Of a stretch of DNA of 22,202 bases, positions 6,634-13,977 are shown in pieces. The stretch comes from a virus. Below the pieces are notes generated by a model, which worked only from the letters and a program-made list of their open reading frames with translations, made no database searches and had not been told where the DNA came from. Every line of letters starts with the position of its first letter. Positions within the stretch are counted from its first letter, which is position 1. The stretch spans positions 1 through 22,202 of IMG/VR virus record IMGVR_UViG_3300010354_007201, one strand, 5' to 3'. Position numbers and translations under genes: made by a program.

Positions 6634-7632
6634 ATGGACTTTAAATCACTGATCAGCAAAATCGAAAGCATCGATGGACCTATTGATACACCCAAAGCCC
6701 CAGAAAAGGCAGAACCCATACGTTTAGATGAAGACACAGAATTACGTGTCCTTGCAGGCGTAACTCCGTTGACTGAAAGCATTATCGCTGAAAAAGCAGT
6801 TAGCAAAGCGCAACAGAAATTTATGGGAATGGTACACGCTGCTCAGAAAGGTGAACCGGCCGCTAGCAAGGAAGTAGCCAAAGTAGCTAAAGATATGCCT
6901 AAGAAGGCTGCCAAGGATTATGCTGAAACCAAACACAAAGGTCTTCCAGAAAAGAAAAAGAAAGACGAATCTCTAGAAGTAGTAGAAGCAGATGATCGTG
7001 CTGCTGCTAAGAAAACAGAAAGAGAAGTAGAACTCCCAAGTGGTGCAAAAGTTAAAGCAACTAAAGTACAAGGTTGGCAAAGCCAGAAGGCTGATAAAGA
7101 ATCTGACAAAGAGAAAAAGAAAGACGAATCAATCGATGTAGAAGAATTTAAAGGCAAGTTTTCTAAGATGGTCGAAGCAAAAAAGGAAAAGATGTCTAAG
7201 AAAGATAAAAAGATGGACGAAGGATCTAAGCCAGACTTTTTAGATCTAGATAAAGACGGCAATAAAAAAGAGCCGATGAAAAAAGCCGCAGCAGACAAAG
7301 GTGGTGATAAAAAAGACGGCAAAAAAGGCATGAGTGAAAAACAGAAAAAATATTTCGGTAAGAAAGACGAATCTGTTAAAAAGGATAAAGCGGTGGTGGC
7401 CGAATCCGTTGAGCAAAAATTAACATTGAAAGATATGTTAAAAGTTGTACAAGAGAGCGGAGGCCAGCAAGCCATAGATCCTATGGATAAAGAACTTTGG
7501 ACTTGGGCCAATCGAGTTGCAAGTTCTAAAATTCAAGAAAGCCAAAAAGCAGAAATATTTGCTGCAATGATTTATGAGCGTAACGGCGGACGTTTCGAAA
7601 TGTATGATGTTTTAGCTGAAGATCAAAAATAA
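6634..7632 (+). CDS. Lys-rich virion-associated protein with DUF3008-like domain
   Basis: A 332-aa protein, extremely rich in Lys, Glu and Asp. Residues about 28-50 contain ELRVLAGVTPLTESIIAE, with LTE and IAE as possible prohead-protease sites. Directly after, SKAQQKFMGMVHAAQKGE to KDYAETKHKGLPEKKK (about 53-109) matches the small bacterial/phage family DUF3008 as I recall it. KKDES recurs at 109-113, 162-166 and 243-247. PDFLDLDKDGNKKEPM near 201-216 resembles an EF-hand-like DxDxDG loop. The C-terminal 70 residues form a more ordered domain (ELWTWANRVASSKIQES, MYDVLAEDQK). It has its own late-type promoter and good AAGGAAG site, and is followed by a terminator. A scaffold or capsid-internal role is inferred. 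Confidence 0.65.
   Translation: MDFKSLISKIESIDGPIDTPKAPEKAEPIRLDEDTELRVLAGVTPLTESIIAEKAVSKAQQKFMGMVHAAQKGEPAASKEVAKVAKDMPKKAAKDYAETKHKGLPEKKKKDESLEVVEADDRAAAKKTEREVELPSGAKVKATKVQGWQSQKADKESDKEKKKDESIDVEEFKGKFSKMVEAKKEKMSKKDKKMDEGSKPDFLDLDKDGNKKEPMKKAAADKGGDKKDGKKGMSEKQKKYFGKKDESVKKDKAVVAESVEQKLTLKDMLKVVQESGGQQAIDPMDKELWTWANRVASSKIQESQKAEIFAAMIYERNGGRFEMYDVLAEDQK
6958..7373 (+). repeat. Three in-frame copies of AAGAAAGACGAATC (KKDES repeats)
   Basis: The 14-mer AAGAAAGACGAATC occurs at 6958-6971, 7117-7130 and 7360-7373, always in the reading frame of the 332-aa protein, where it encodes KKDES. Each copy is followed by Leu, Ile or Val and an acidic or basic stretch. The identity at the third codon positions suggests recent internal duplication or selection. 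Confidence 0.7.
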
Positions 7633-7652
7633 TTTTACATTTTGGTTAAAAG

Positions 7653-7682
7653 AAGCCAGTCCTGAGTTGACTGGCTTTTTTT
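7653..7682 (+). terminator. Rho-independent terminator
   Basis: AGCCAGTC (7654-7661) pairs perfectly with GACTGGCT (7669-7676) around a 7-nt loop, extendable by an A-T pair, and is followed directly by a T run (7676-7682). It closes the late-type block 20 bp after the stop of the 332-aa protein. Confidence 0.85.
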
Positions 7683-7695
7683 ATGACTATATAAT
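7667..7695 (+). promoter_or_regulatory. Sigma-70-type promoter overlapping the terminator
   Basis: TTGACT (7667-7672) and TATAAT (7690-7695) are separated by exactly 17 bp, a near-consensus host sigma-70 promoter. The -35 box lies in the loop and 3' arm of the terminator hairpin. It would start transcription about 7702 for the DsbA-like gene, the membrane protein and gp43, an early or middle pattern. Confidence 0.7.
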
Positions 7696-7715
7696 TGTCG
7701 TACAAGGAGATTACA

Positions 7716-7982
7716 ATGGCGAAAATGTATGGGCCTGAAGAAAAAGCGAAATTAGAACGTTTAATCAATGAAGGATCTAATGTTCTTAGAGAAGTTGAAG
7801 ATCTACAGGAAGGTCTCAAAGAAACAGTAAAGGCTGTTGCCGAAGAATTACAAGTTAAACCTAGTATCATCAATAAAGCAATTAAAATTGCTCATAAAGA
7901 TAACTGGAAAGCACATGAAGAAGAATGGGATGAGATTGAAATGATTCTCGGTGTTACTAAACATTTGCCTGAAAAAGAATAA
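7716..7982 (+). CDS. Small DsbA-like dsDNA-binding protein (T4 type)
   Basis: An 88-aa helical, charged protein, MAKMYGPEEKAKLERL to LGVTKHLPEKE. The middle, GLKETVKAVAEELQVKPSIINKAIKIAHK, has the look of a helix-turn-helix-like segment (a conserved VKPSIINKAI turn) after an N-terminal coiled coil. This resembles the phage DsbA family, small double-stranded-DNA-binding proteins that bind near late promoters in T4. ATG 7716 is preferred over the in-frame TTG at 7695 because AAGGAG (7704-7709) stands correctly before it and the TTG would overlap the -10 box. It is the first gene behind the 7667 promoter and abuts the next gene (TAAATG). The name is a resemblance from memory, not a proven match. 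Confidence 0.5.
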   Translation: MAKMYGPEEKAKLERLINEGSNVLREVEDLQEGLKETVKAVAEELQVKPSIINKAIKIAHKDNWKAHEEEWDEIEMILGVTKHLPEKE

Positions 7983-8270
7983 ATGGAAAAAATCTATGCA
8001 ATCTTTAACTGGATCCGACAAGATTATTCAACTAATACAATACGTTTTTGTCTTGAGGTCTTTGCTTGGGTTCTTTCTATTGGCTGCGCTGTCACTATGG
8101 CATTCACCGTTCCAACACCACCTTTCATGGTTCTTTACCCTGTTTGGATATTTGGGTGTATTATATATGCTGGGTGCTGTTATAGTCGTGGTTCCTTTGG
8201 TTTGCTTGCTAATTACCTGCTTATGGTCACGATCGACAGCATCGCCCTAGCAAGGTTGATAAGTAATTAA
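7983..8270 (+). CDS. Small membrane protein, about three transmembrane segments
   Basis: A 95-aa hydrophobic protein. Likely membrane segments are residues about 23-42 (LEVFAWVLSIGCAVTMAF), 47-66 (PFMVLYPVWIFGCIIYAG) and 73-91 (GLLANYLLMVTIDSIALA). The N-terminus MEKIYAIFNWIRQD is charged. The ATG directly follows the TAA of the DsbA-like gene, so translation is probably coupled. A second frame at 7951-8250 overlaps it but has no independent support. Proteins with a GxLANYxLxVTID ending seem familiar from marine T4-like phages, with no known role. Nothing marks it as a holin apart from size and hydrophobicity. Confidence 0.6.
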   Translation: MEKIYAIFNWIRQDYSTNTIRFCLEVFAWVLSIGCAVTMAFTVPTPPFMVLYPVWIFGCIIYAGCCYSRGSFGLLANYLLMVTIDSIALARLISN

Positions 8271-8310
8271 TGTAGATGGTAGGCGAGGCCATAAGCCGCA
8301 TATTTGGTAT

Positions 8311-8335
8311 TTGCAAGCCTTAAATTGCAAGGGAG
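8311..8335 (+). promoter_or_regulatory. Hairpin at the gp43 ribosome-binding site, probable translational operator
   Basis: TTGCAA (8311-8316) and TTGCAA (8325-8330) are self-complementary and can pair as a 6-bp stem around the 8-nt loop GCCTTAAA. The Shine-Dalgarno GGGAG follows at once (8331-8335), with the gp43 ATG at 8340. In T4, gp43 represses its own translation by binding a hairpin with an 8-nt loop that overlaps its ribosome-binding region. The layout here is the same although the bases differ. Confidence 0.5.
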
Positions 8336-8339
8336 AAAA

Positions 8340-11009
8340 ATGAGTTACGTTGATGCATTCTATGATCGCGACGATGACATGATTCGTGTCGTTGAGCGTG
8401 ATGACAAAGGCAATAGGCATTACAAAGACTATCCTGCCAAACACTTATTCTATTACTATGACCCCCGAGGAAAATATCAATCCATCAAAGGAGAACCTCT
8501 ATCAAAAGTCAGTTGTAAAAACGTAAAAGAATTAAGAAAAGAACTAGCAATACACTCAAACAAAAAACTTTACGAATCAGATATTAATCCTATCTATCGT
8601 TGCCTCGAAGACCATTATCTTAATACAGATGCGCCAAAACTTAATGTAGCATTTTTCGATATTGAAGTAGATTTTGATCCGGAGAGGGGTTATGCATCTC
8701 CCGAAGATGCTTTTATGCCAATAACTGCTATAGCGATTCATCTACAATGGTTAGATACTCTTATATGTCTCGCCATTCCTCCAAAGACTATGTCTATGGT
8801 TGAAGCTAAAAAATCTGTGGAAGAATTTCCTAATACAATGCTGTTTGAAAATGAAGCAGAAATGCTAGATAATTTTTTGCATTTGATCGAAGACGCAGAT
8901 GTATTGAGCGGATGGAATTCGGAAGGATTTGATATACCATATACTGTTAATCGTGTTACTAAAGTTCTAAGCAAGGAAGATACTCGCAGATTCTGTCTTT
9001 GGAATTGTTATCCTAAGAAAAGAGAATACGAGAAATATGGAAAGACTGCTGTCACCTACGATCTCATCGGACGAGTACACCTAGACAGTCTCGAAATGTA
9101 TAGAAAATATACCTATGAAGAGCGACATACATATAGATTGGATGCTATTGGGGAAATGGAAGTTGGTGAGAGTAAAACTGTATATGAAGGAACCCTTGAT
9201 CAACTCTATAACAACGACTTCCGTAAGTTCATCGAATATAATAGACAGGATTGTGCGCTACTAAACAAGTTAGATCAAAAACTTAAATTTCTAGATCTAG
9301 CAAACAAACTAGCACATGATTGCACTGTGTTGTTGCAAACAACAATGGGTGCCGTGGCTGTAACAGAACAGGCTATCATTAATGAAGCACATCGCAGAGG
9401 TATGATCGTTCCTAATCGTAAAAAGATGGAAGAACACGGTGATACACAGGCTGCAGGTGCGTATGTTGCATATCCCAAGAAAGGCATCCATGAATGGATT
9501 GGTTCGTTAGATATTAATTCACTATATCCTTCGGCAATTCGTGCTTTAAATATGGGGCCGGAGACCATTGTTGGACAACTAAGGCAAGATGGAACTAAAG
9601 ATTATATTTCTGCAGAAATGGCTAAAGGCAAATCATTTGCTGCTGCTTGGGAAGGTATTTTCGGATCATTAGAATATACAGCAGTAATGAACAAAGAAGT
9701 TGGTAGAGATATTACTATAGATTGGGAAGATGGTGGTAGCGATACTCTTAGTGCTGCACAAATTTATGATTTAATTTTTGAAAGCAACCAACCTTGGATG
9801 CTTTCGGCTAATGGTACTATCTTTACATATGAAAAAGAAGGAATTATTCCCGGCTTGCTAGCTCGTTGGTATAAAGAGCGTAAAGAGATGCAGTCTAAAC
9901 TACGTGAATGTATACAGGCAGGTAATAAAATCGAAGAAGAATATTGGGACAAGCGACAGTTAGTTAAGAAAATTAATCTTAACAGTTTATATGGTGCTAT
10001 TCTCAATCCTGGTTGTAGGTTTTTTGATAACAGAATTGGTCAATCTACCACACTTACAGGTAGAGCAATCGCCAAACATATGGCTTCAAAAGTAAACGAA
10101 ATTATCACTGGAGATTATGATCACATAGGTCGTGCTATTATCTACGGTGACACAGACTCTTGTTACTTCTCTGCATATACAACGCTAAAGAAGGACATTG
10201 AGAAAGGTAACCTTCCTTGGTCTAAGGAATCGGTTATTGAACTTTACGATACCATAGGAGAAGAAGTAAATGGCACGTTTGTTAAATTCATGCAGGACGC
10301 CTTTCATTGCCCCAAAACCAGAGCCGAAGTTATCAAAGCAGGTCGCGAGATTGTTGCAAGCAAAGGACTTTTCATCACCAAAAAACGATACGCAGTCCTC
10401 TACTTCGACAAAGAAGGAAAAAGAACTGATATCGAAGGAAAATCAGGAAAAATAAAAGCCATGGGATTGGATCTTAAGAGATCAGATACTCCTGTAATAA
10501 TTCAAGATTTCTTAAGTGAAGTTCTTGAGATGGTACTCAAAGGCGCTGTTAAAGATGAAGTGTTAGAGTATATTACAGATTTTCGTACAGAATTTAAAAC
10601 TAGGCCAGGGTGGGAGAAAGGTTCACCCAAACGTGCTAACAACATTACTGAATATGCTTCCAAAGAAAAGAAACAGGGTAAGGCCAATATGCCAGGACAC
10701 GTTCGTGCGTCTTTAAATTGGAATACCTTAAAGCGTATGTTTGACGACAAGTATAGTATGGGTATTGTAGATGGTGCTAAAGTCATAGTATGTAAACTAA
10801 AAGATAATCCTATGGGCTATACCAGTGTTGCGTATCCTGTGGACGAACTGCGTTTACCACAATGGTTCAAGGATCTGCCTTTTGACGATAGTGAAATGGA
10901 AACTACAGTTATCGATGAAAAGTTAGAAAATCTTATTGGTGTTTTGGAATGGGACATCAGTTCAACAAGATCGGATAATACATTCAGCAAACTATTTGAT
11001 TTTGAGTGA
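8340..11009 (+). CDS. 43: Family B DNA polymerase (T4 gp43 type)
   Basis: An 889-aa replicative polymerase, close to the T4 gp43 length (898). The N-terminal proofreading 3'-5' exonuclease shows FFDIEVDFD (Exo I, D107/E109), GWNSEGFDIPY (Exo II) and YNRQDCALL (Exo III). The polymerase domain shows motif A SLDINSLYPS (D391), motif B KKINLNSLYGA and motif C IYGDTDSCYF (D604, D606). All catalytic acids are present, so the enzyme should copy and proofread phage DNA with the gp45 clamp. ATG 8340 is chosen over the upstream in-frame TTG 8304 because GGGAG stands 4 bases before it. The TTG extension would encode the operator hairpin. It must tolerate the deazaguanine-modified templates implied by the downstream genes. 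Confidence 0.97.
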   Translation: MSYVDAFYDRDDDMIRVVERDDKGNRHYKDYPAKHLFYYYDPRGKYQSIKGEPLSKVSCKNVKELRKELAIHSNKKLYESDINPIYRCLEDHYLNTDAPKLNVAFFDIEVDFDPERGYASPEDAFMPITAIAIHLQWLDTLICLAIPPKTMSMVEAKKSVEEFPNTMLFENEAEMLDNFLHLIEDADVLSGWNSEGFDIPYTVNRVTKVLSKEDTRRFCLWNCYPKKREYEKYGKTAVTYDLIGRVHLDSLEMYRKYTYEERHTYRLDAIGEMEVGESKTVYEGTLDQLYNNDFRKFIEYNRQDCALLNKLDQKLKFLDLANKLAHDCTVLLQTTMGAVAVTEQAIINEAHRRGMIVPNRKKMEEHGDTQAAGAYVAYPKKGIHEWIGSLDINSLYPSAIRALNMGPETIVGQLRQDGTKDYISAEMAKGKSFAAAWEGIFGSLEYTAVMNKEVGRDITIDWEDGGSDTLSAAQIYDLIFESNQPWMLSANGTIFTYEKEGIIPGLLARWYKERKEMQSKLRECIQAGNKIEEEYWDKRQLVKKINLNSLYGAILNPGCRFFDNRIGQSTTLTGRAIAKHMASKVNEIITGDYDHIGRAIIYGDTDSCYFSAYTTLKKDIEKGNLPWSKESVIELYDTIGEEVNGTFVKFMQDAFHCPKTRAEVIKAGREIVASKGLFITKKRYAVLYFDKEGKRTDIEGKSGKIKAMGLDLKRSDTPVIIQDFLSEVLEMVLKGAVKDEVLEYITDFRTEFKTRPGWEKGSPKRANNITEYASKEKKQGKANMPGHVRASLNWNTLKRMFDDKYSMGIVDGAKVIVCKLKDNPMGYTSVAYPVDELRLPQWFKDLPFDDSEMETTVIDEKLENLIGVLEWDISSTRSDNTFSKLFDFE

Positions 11010-11017
11010 TTTGAAGG

Positions 11018-11046
11018 TTGATTTTCATTCCAGATCTAAATATAAT
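11018..11046 (+). promoter_or_regulatory. Sigma-70-type promoter for the sliding clamp gene
   Basis: TTGATT (11018-11023) and TATAAT (11041-11046) are separated by 17 bp in the gap between gp43 and gp45. The start would be near 11053, before GGAG (11059-11062) and the ATG at 11072. The overlapping CTAAATATAA also resembles a late-promoter core, so dual early and late use is possible. Confidence 0.6.
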
Positions 11047-11071
11047 CTTAAAATACATGGAGACTCTCTAA

Positions 11072-11809
11072 ATGAAAGACATTTTACAAGACATCGTGAG
11101 CCACACACAAAACCTAGGCTTCTTAACCACAGTTAAAATCACAGGCTCTGAAAATAAAACAGAAATTTTTTCTATGGCAGACGATCGTTCGGTCATTATG
11201 ACTGCTGAAACAGCAAATGCATACCCCGATATGATTGGAACATTTGGTATGCCTCAGTTGCAAAAATTAAAATATTTACTAGATGGCGCCGAATATAAAG
11301 AAGATGCTAAAATCAGTATCACTACAGCAGAACGCAATGGAGAAACTATTCCTGTTGGTATCCACTTTGAAAATAAAGACGGAGACTTCAAGAACGATTA
11401 TCGTTTTATGAATCAAGAAATCATTAACGAAAAGATGAAGACTGTCAAGTTTCGCGGTGTTAAGTGGGATGTAGATATTGAACCCACTGTGGCTGCTGTG
11501 CAGCGTTTCAATTTTCAAGCAGGTGCTAATAACGAGCATCCGACTTTCTTAGCAAAAACAGATGGCGGAAACTTGAAGTTCATCTTCGGCGATGCATCAA
11601 CACACGGCGGCGAGTTCGTATTTGCACAGAATGTAGCAGGCAAACTTGATCGTGGTTGGACTTGGCCAGTACTACCAATCCTTAGCATTCTTAAAATTGC
11701 GGATGTCAACAACACAACAATGTCTTTGAGTAACGAAGGTGCTATCCAGGTCACTCTAGACAGCGGACTTGCTACTTACAAATACATCATTCCTGCACAG
11801 GCGGCCTAA
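11072..11809 (+). CDS. 45: Sliding clamp (T4 gp45 type)
   Basis: A 245-aa protein, slightly longer than T4 gp45 (228). It starts MKDILQDIVSHTQNLGFLTTVKI and has the all-beta/alpha alternation of clamp proteins, with FKNDYRFMNQEIINEKMKTVK in the middle and SNEGAIQVTLDSGLATYKYIIPA at the end. Such endings (weak-interaction strand, then a YxIP tail) fit trimeric clamps. The ring holds gp43 on DNA and, in T4, also activates late transcription by contacting gp33 and gp55, which matches the late promoters seen on the left. The gene follows gp43 directly behind its own promoter. No clamp-loader genes (44/62) are adjacent, unlike the T4 order. Confidence 0.85.
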   Translation: MKDILQDIVSHTQNLGFLTTVKITGSENKTEIFSMADDRSVIMTAETANAYPDMIGTFGMPQLQKLKYLLDGAEYKEDAKISITTAERNGETIPVGIHFENKDGDFKNDYRFMNQEIINEKMKTVKFRGVKWDVDIEPTVAAVQRFNFQAGANNEHPTFLAKTDGGNLKFIFGDASTHGGEFVFAQNVAGKLDRGWTWPVLPILSILKIADVNNTTMSLSNEGAIQVTLDSGLATYKYIIPAQAA

Positions 11810-11817
11810 ATATCCTT

Positions 11818-13362
11818 ATGAAAAAACCAGTCGATTTGACACCGTTACAGAAAGACTATGCAGTCTACTTACCTGCAATTAGTTCTTTCTATTCTACATA
11901 CATAGCAAAACAAAGGCTAGAAGAATTTATTCCTAACGATCGCATTCCTAAAGGTTTTGATCAAGGAATTGAAGGTATGAACTTTCTCAATCCTGAACAG
12001 GGTTATTTCTACTACAAATATGCTTTGTATTCAGCAGGACACGCACAATTAGACATAACTAAATCTATGACACAAGAATCTATGATCCAGCAACGTGATC
12101 GTAGCAAAACGATGATCTTAGGTGACTCGGGTGGATATCAGATCGGTAAAGGTGTTATTAAATTCGATTGGCAAAATTTTGAAGGCACAGAAGCAAATAA
12201 AGTTCGTGAAAAGATTTTAACTTGGTTAGATGTTACAGCAGATTGGTCTATGATGCTAGACGTTCCGACTTGGGCCTGTGATCATATCCATAGTCCAAAG
12301 ACAGGATTAAAAACATTTGAAGATTGTCTAGACAAAACTCGATTTAATAATGAGTACTTTATTAATAATCGTCTAGGTGTAAAAGAAGGTGGTACAAAAC
12401 TTTTAAATGTATTGCAAGGTTCTAATTGGGAAAATGCTGAAGCATGGTACCAGGGTGTAAAAGAATATTCTGACACAACTAAGTATGGGGACAAAGCCGC
12501 AGAAGGTTGGGCCATGGGTGGTGCTAATATGTGCAAGATGCCTATTACACTACGCAGACTGATCACTATGCGATTTGATGGTATGTTGGAAGGCAAAGAT
12601 TGGATGCACTTCCTAGGTACCGCGCAATTAGATTGGAGTTGCTATCTAACTTCTATACAACGTCAAATTAGGAAACATATCAATGAACAATTCACAATCT
12701 CTTTCGACTGTGCGTCACCTTTCATCGCAACAGCTCACGGACTGGTATACACTAATGCCCAACACACCTCTAAGCGATTCAGTGTTATCATGGATAAAGC
12801 CCCGGACAATAAGATGCTTGCCGGACGGCACAATATTCCTTTTCCTTTCGAAAGCGATTTTGGTCGAAGACTTACGATCGCGGATATATGCCACTACGCA
12901 CCAGGAATGTTAAACAAAATTGGCAAAGAAGGTAAAACATCTTGGGATTCATTTGCCTATGCCTTAATGATGGGTCATAATGTAGAATGCCATATTCGTG
13001 CTGTTCAACGAGCCAATAATTTAATGGACATTGAAACTACAAAACATCGTCCAGATTGGAGGCATTGGCGCAAGGTCAAAGACGCTGACAAAAGTGATGA
13101 AATTAGTGAATGGGTTCCAAGAAATATTTTATATTTTAATCGATTTATCGAAGAATTGTTTGAAATTAAAAGCAAGGAAGAAGCATTCGCAATGATTGCC
13201 GAAGCCGAGCGTCTTGGATTCTTACAGAATTTAGAAGGTGCTAGGCTACGTGGTGGTGTGACAAATATTGCAGATACACTATTCTATGAAGAATCCGAAG
13301 ATGAAACTTCTTGGATTGATGACAGAGAAGATGAGGCGTTGGATAACCTAAAAGTCGAATAA
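11818..13362 (+). CDS. dpdA: DpdA-like tRNA-guanine transglycosylase homologue (DNA base exchange)
   Basis: A 514-aa protein with a complete TGT catalytic set: GDSGGYQ (D103) for the base pocket, MMLDVP (D148), NVLQGS (Q200), MGGANMC (G234-G235), HFLGTA (264-269) and SFDCASP (D297) in the position of the nucleophilic Asp. TGT enzymes exchange a guanine for a 7-deazaguanine. The CxCxxC...H zinc site of tRNA-acting TGTs is not visible after residue 300, and there is a 200-residue divergent C-terminus. These traits fit the DpdA branch, which inserts preQ0 or related bases into DNA. folE, a queD-like gene and queE downstream supply such a base. It starts at ATG 11818, 9 bp after the clamp gene. 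The preferred DNA target sequence cannot be read. Confidence 0.8.
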   Translation: MKKPVDLTPLQKDYAVYLPAISSFYSTYIAKQRLEEFIPNDRIPKGFDQGIEGMNFLNPEQGYFYYKYALYSAGHAQLDITKSMTQESMIQQRDRSKTMILGDSGGYQIGKGVIKFDWQNFEGTEANKVREKILTWLDVTADWSMMLDVPTWACDHIHSPKTGLKTFEDCLDKTRFNNEYFINNRLGVKEGGTKLLNVLQGSNWENAEAWYQGVKEYSDTTKYGDKAAEGWAMGGANMCKMPITLRRLITMRFDGMLEGKDWMHFLGTAQLDWSCYLTSIQRQIRKHINEQFTISFDCASPFIATAHGLVYTNAQHTSKRFSVIMDKAPDNKMLAGRHNIPFPFESDFGRRLTIADICHYAPGMLNKIGKEGKTSWDSFAYALMMGHNVECHIRAVQRANNLMDIETTKHRPDWRHWRKVKDADKSDEISEWVPRNILYFNRFIEELFEIKSKEEAFAMIAEAERLGFLQNLEGARLRGGVTNIADTLFYEESEDETSWIDDREDEALDNLKVE

Positions 13363-13371
13363 GGAGATTTT

Positions 13372-13551
13372 ATGTATGAAAATCGAATCAAACATTTGGA
13401 AGAAGCACATCATTTGTTAGATAAGAAAATTGACGGTTTAGAAACTACGGGCATTTTTGACGATTTAGAAATAGAAAAATTGAAAAAACAAAGGTTGCAA
13501 TTAAAAGATCAAATTGCTATACTAAAGAACAAGCAACAACACGAAAAGTAA
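13372..13551 (+). CDS. YdcH/DUF465-like small coiled-coil protein
   Basis: A 59-aa protein, MYENRIKHLEEAHHLLDKK to LKNKQQHEK, preceded by AAGGAG at 13361-13366. The pattern IKHLEEAHHLLDKKIDxLE...FDDLEIEKLKKQRLQLKDQI is the hallmark of the bacterial DUF465 (YdcH) family. These are short anti-parallel coiled coils often of unknown function. It lies 10 bp after the transglycosylase gene and is probably translated from the same message. It may be an accessory or oligomerising subunit, but nothing in the sequence proves a partner. Family resemblance is strong; role is unknown. Confidence 0.7.
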   Translation: MYENRIKHLEEAHHLLDKKIDGLETTGIFDDLEIEKLKKQRLQLKDQIAILKNKQQHEK

Positions 13552-13557
13552 AAAATA

Positions 13558-13977
13558 ATGTATTCCGAATCAGACTACGAAAATTTCAGCAATAAAATGG
13601 AAACTACATTTCCAAAAATGTTTTCTGATCGATATGGTGGTTTCGCTATCGGTCCCGGTTGGTGGCCTCTAATAGAAGAATTATGTAGCACGATCCAAAA
13701 TCATATTGATCATAGGAAAGGTCAATGTCAGCAGGTTATTATAGAGCAAATTAAAGAAAAATTCGGAACTCTGAGATTTTATTATAGAGGGGGCGATGAT
13801 TTCATAGACGGAGCAGTATTTCTTGCAGAAAATTTAACTAGTCAAATGTGCGAAGAATGTGGTGCTCCGGGACGAAGGACTAGCGAGGGTTGGATTAGAA
13901 CTCTTTGCGATTTTCATATTGCTGAACGCGAAACTCTAAAAATCAAGGACTTAGAAAAAAATGGATTTAAAGAATAA
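13558..13977 (+). CDS. Conserved hypothetical protein with C-terminal zinc-finger-like motif
   Basis: A 139-aa protein. The N-terminal part has the signature FAIGPGWWPLIEELC (29-43), then QIKEKFGTLRFYYRGGDD (64-81). The C-terminal part has C98xxC101 and C117xxH120 (MCEECGAPG, TLCDFH), spaced as in a CxxC-x15-CxxH zinc knuckle. Proteins of this outline occur in bacteria and phages and have no assigned function that I know. There is no obvious Shine-Dalgarno before ATG 13558. The gene overlaps the next small Cys-rich gene by 17 bp. It may bind nucleic acid via the zinc knuckle; this is inference. Confidence 0.65.
   Translation: MYSESDYENFSNKMETTFPKMFSDRYGGFAIGPGWWPLIEELCSTIQNHIDHRKGQCQQVIIEQIKEKFGTLRFYYRGGDDFIDGAVFLAENLTSQMCEECGAPGRRTSEGWIRTLCDFHIAERETLKIKDLEKNGFKE

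Noticed and set aside
6918-7511. A 197-aa minus-strand frame
   Set aside because: It is the complement of the Lys/Asp-rich 332-aa gene, giving Ser/Phe/Leu-rich low complexity with no domain and no ribosome-binding site; all real genes here are on the + strand.
7951-8250. A 99-aa hydrophobic frame overlapping the membrane protein at 7983-8270
   Set aside because: It is out of frame with the TAAATG-coupled gene, begins inside the DsbA-like gene without a ribosome-binding site, and its hydrophobicity is a frame-shift shadow of the same U-rich sequence.
8282-8298. A GGC...GCC inverted repeat upstream of gp43 as a second hairpin
   Set aside because: Only three base pairs with a 10-nt loop; too weak to support compared with the TTGCAA stem next to the ribosome-binding site.
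8304-8339. TTG-initiated N-terminal extension of DNA polymerase
   Set aside because: The extra 12 codons would overlap the hairpin and Shine-Dalgarno; ATG 8340 has GGGAG at correct spacing and gives a normal gp43 N-terminus.
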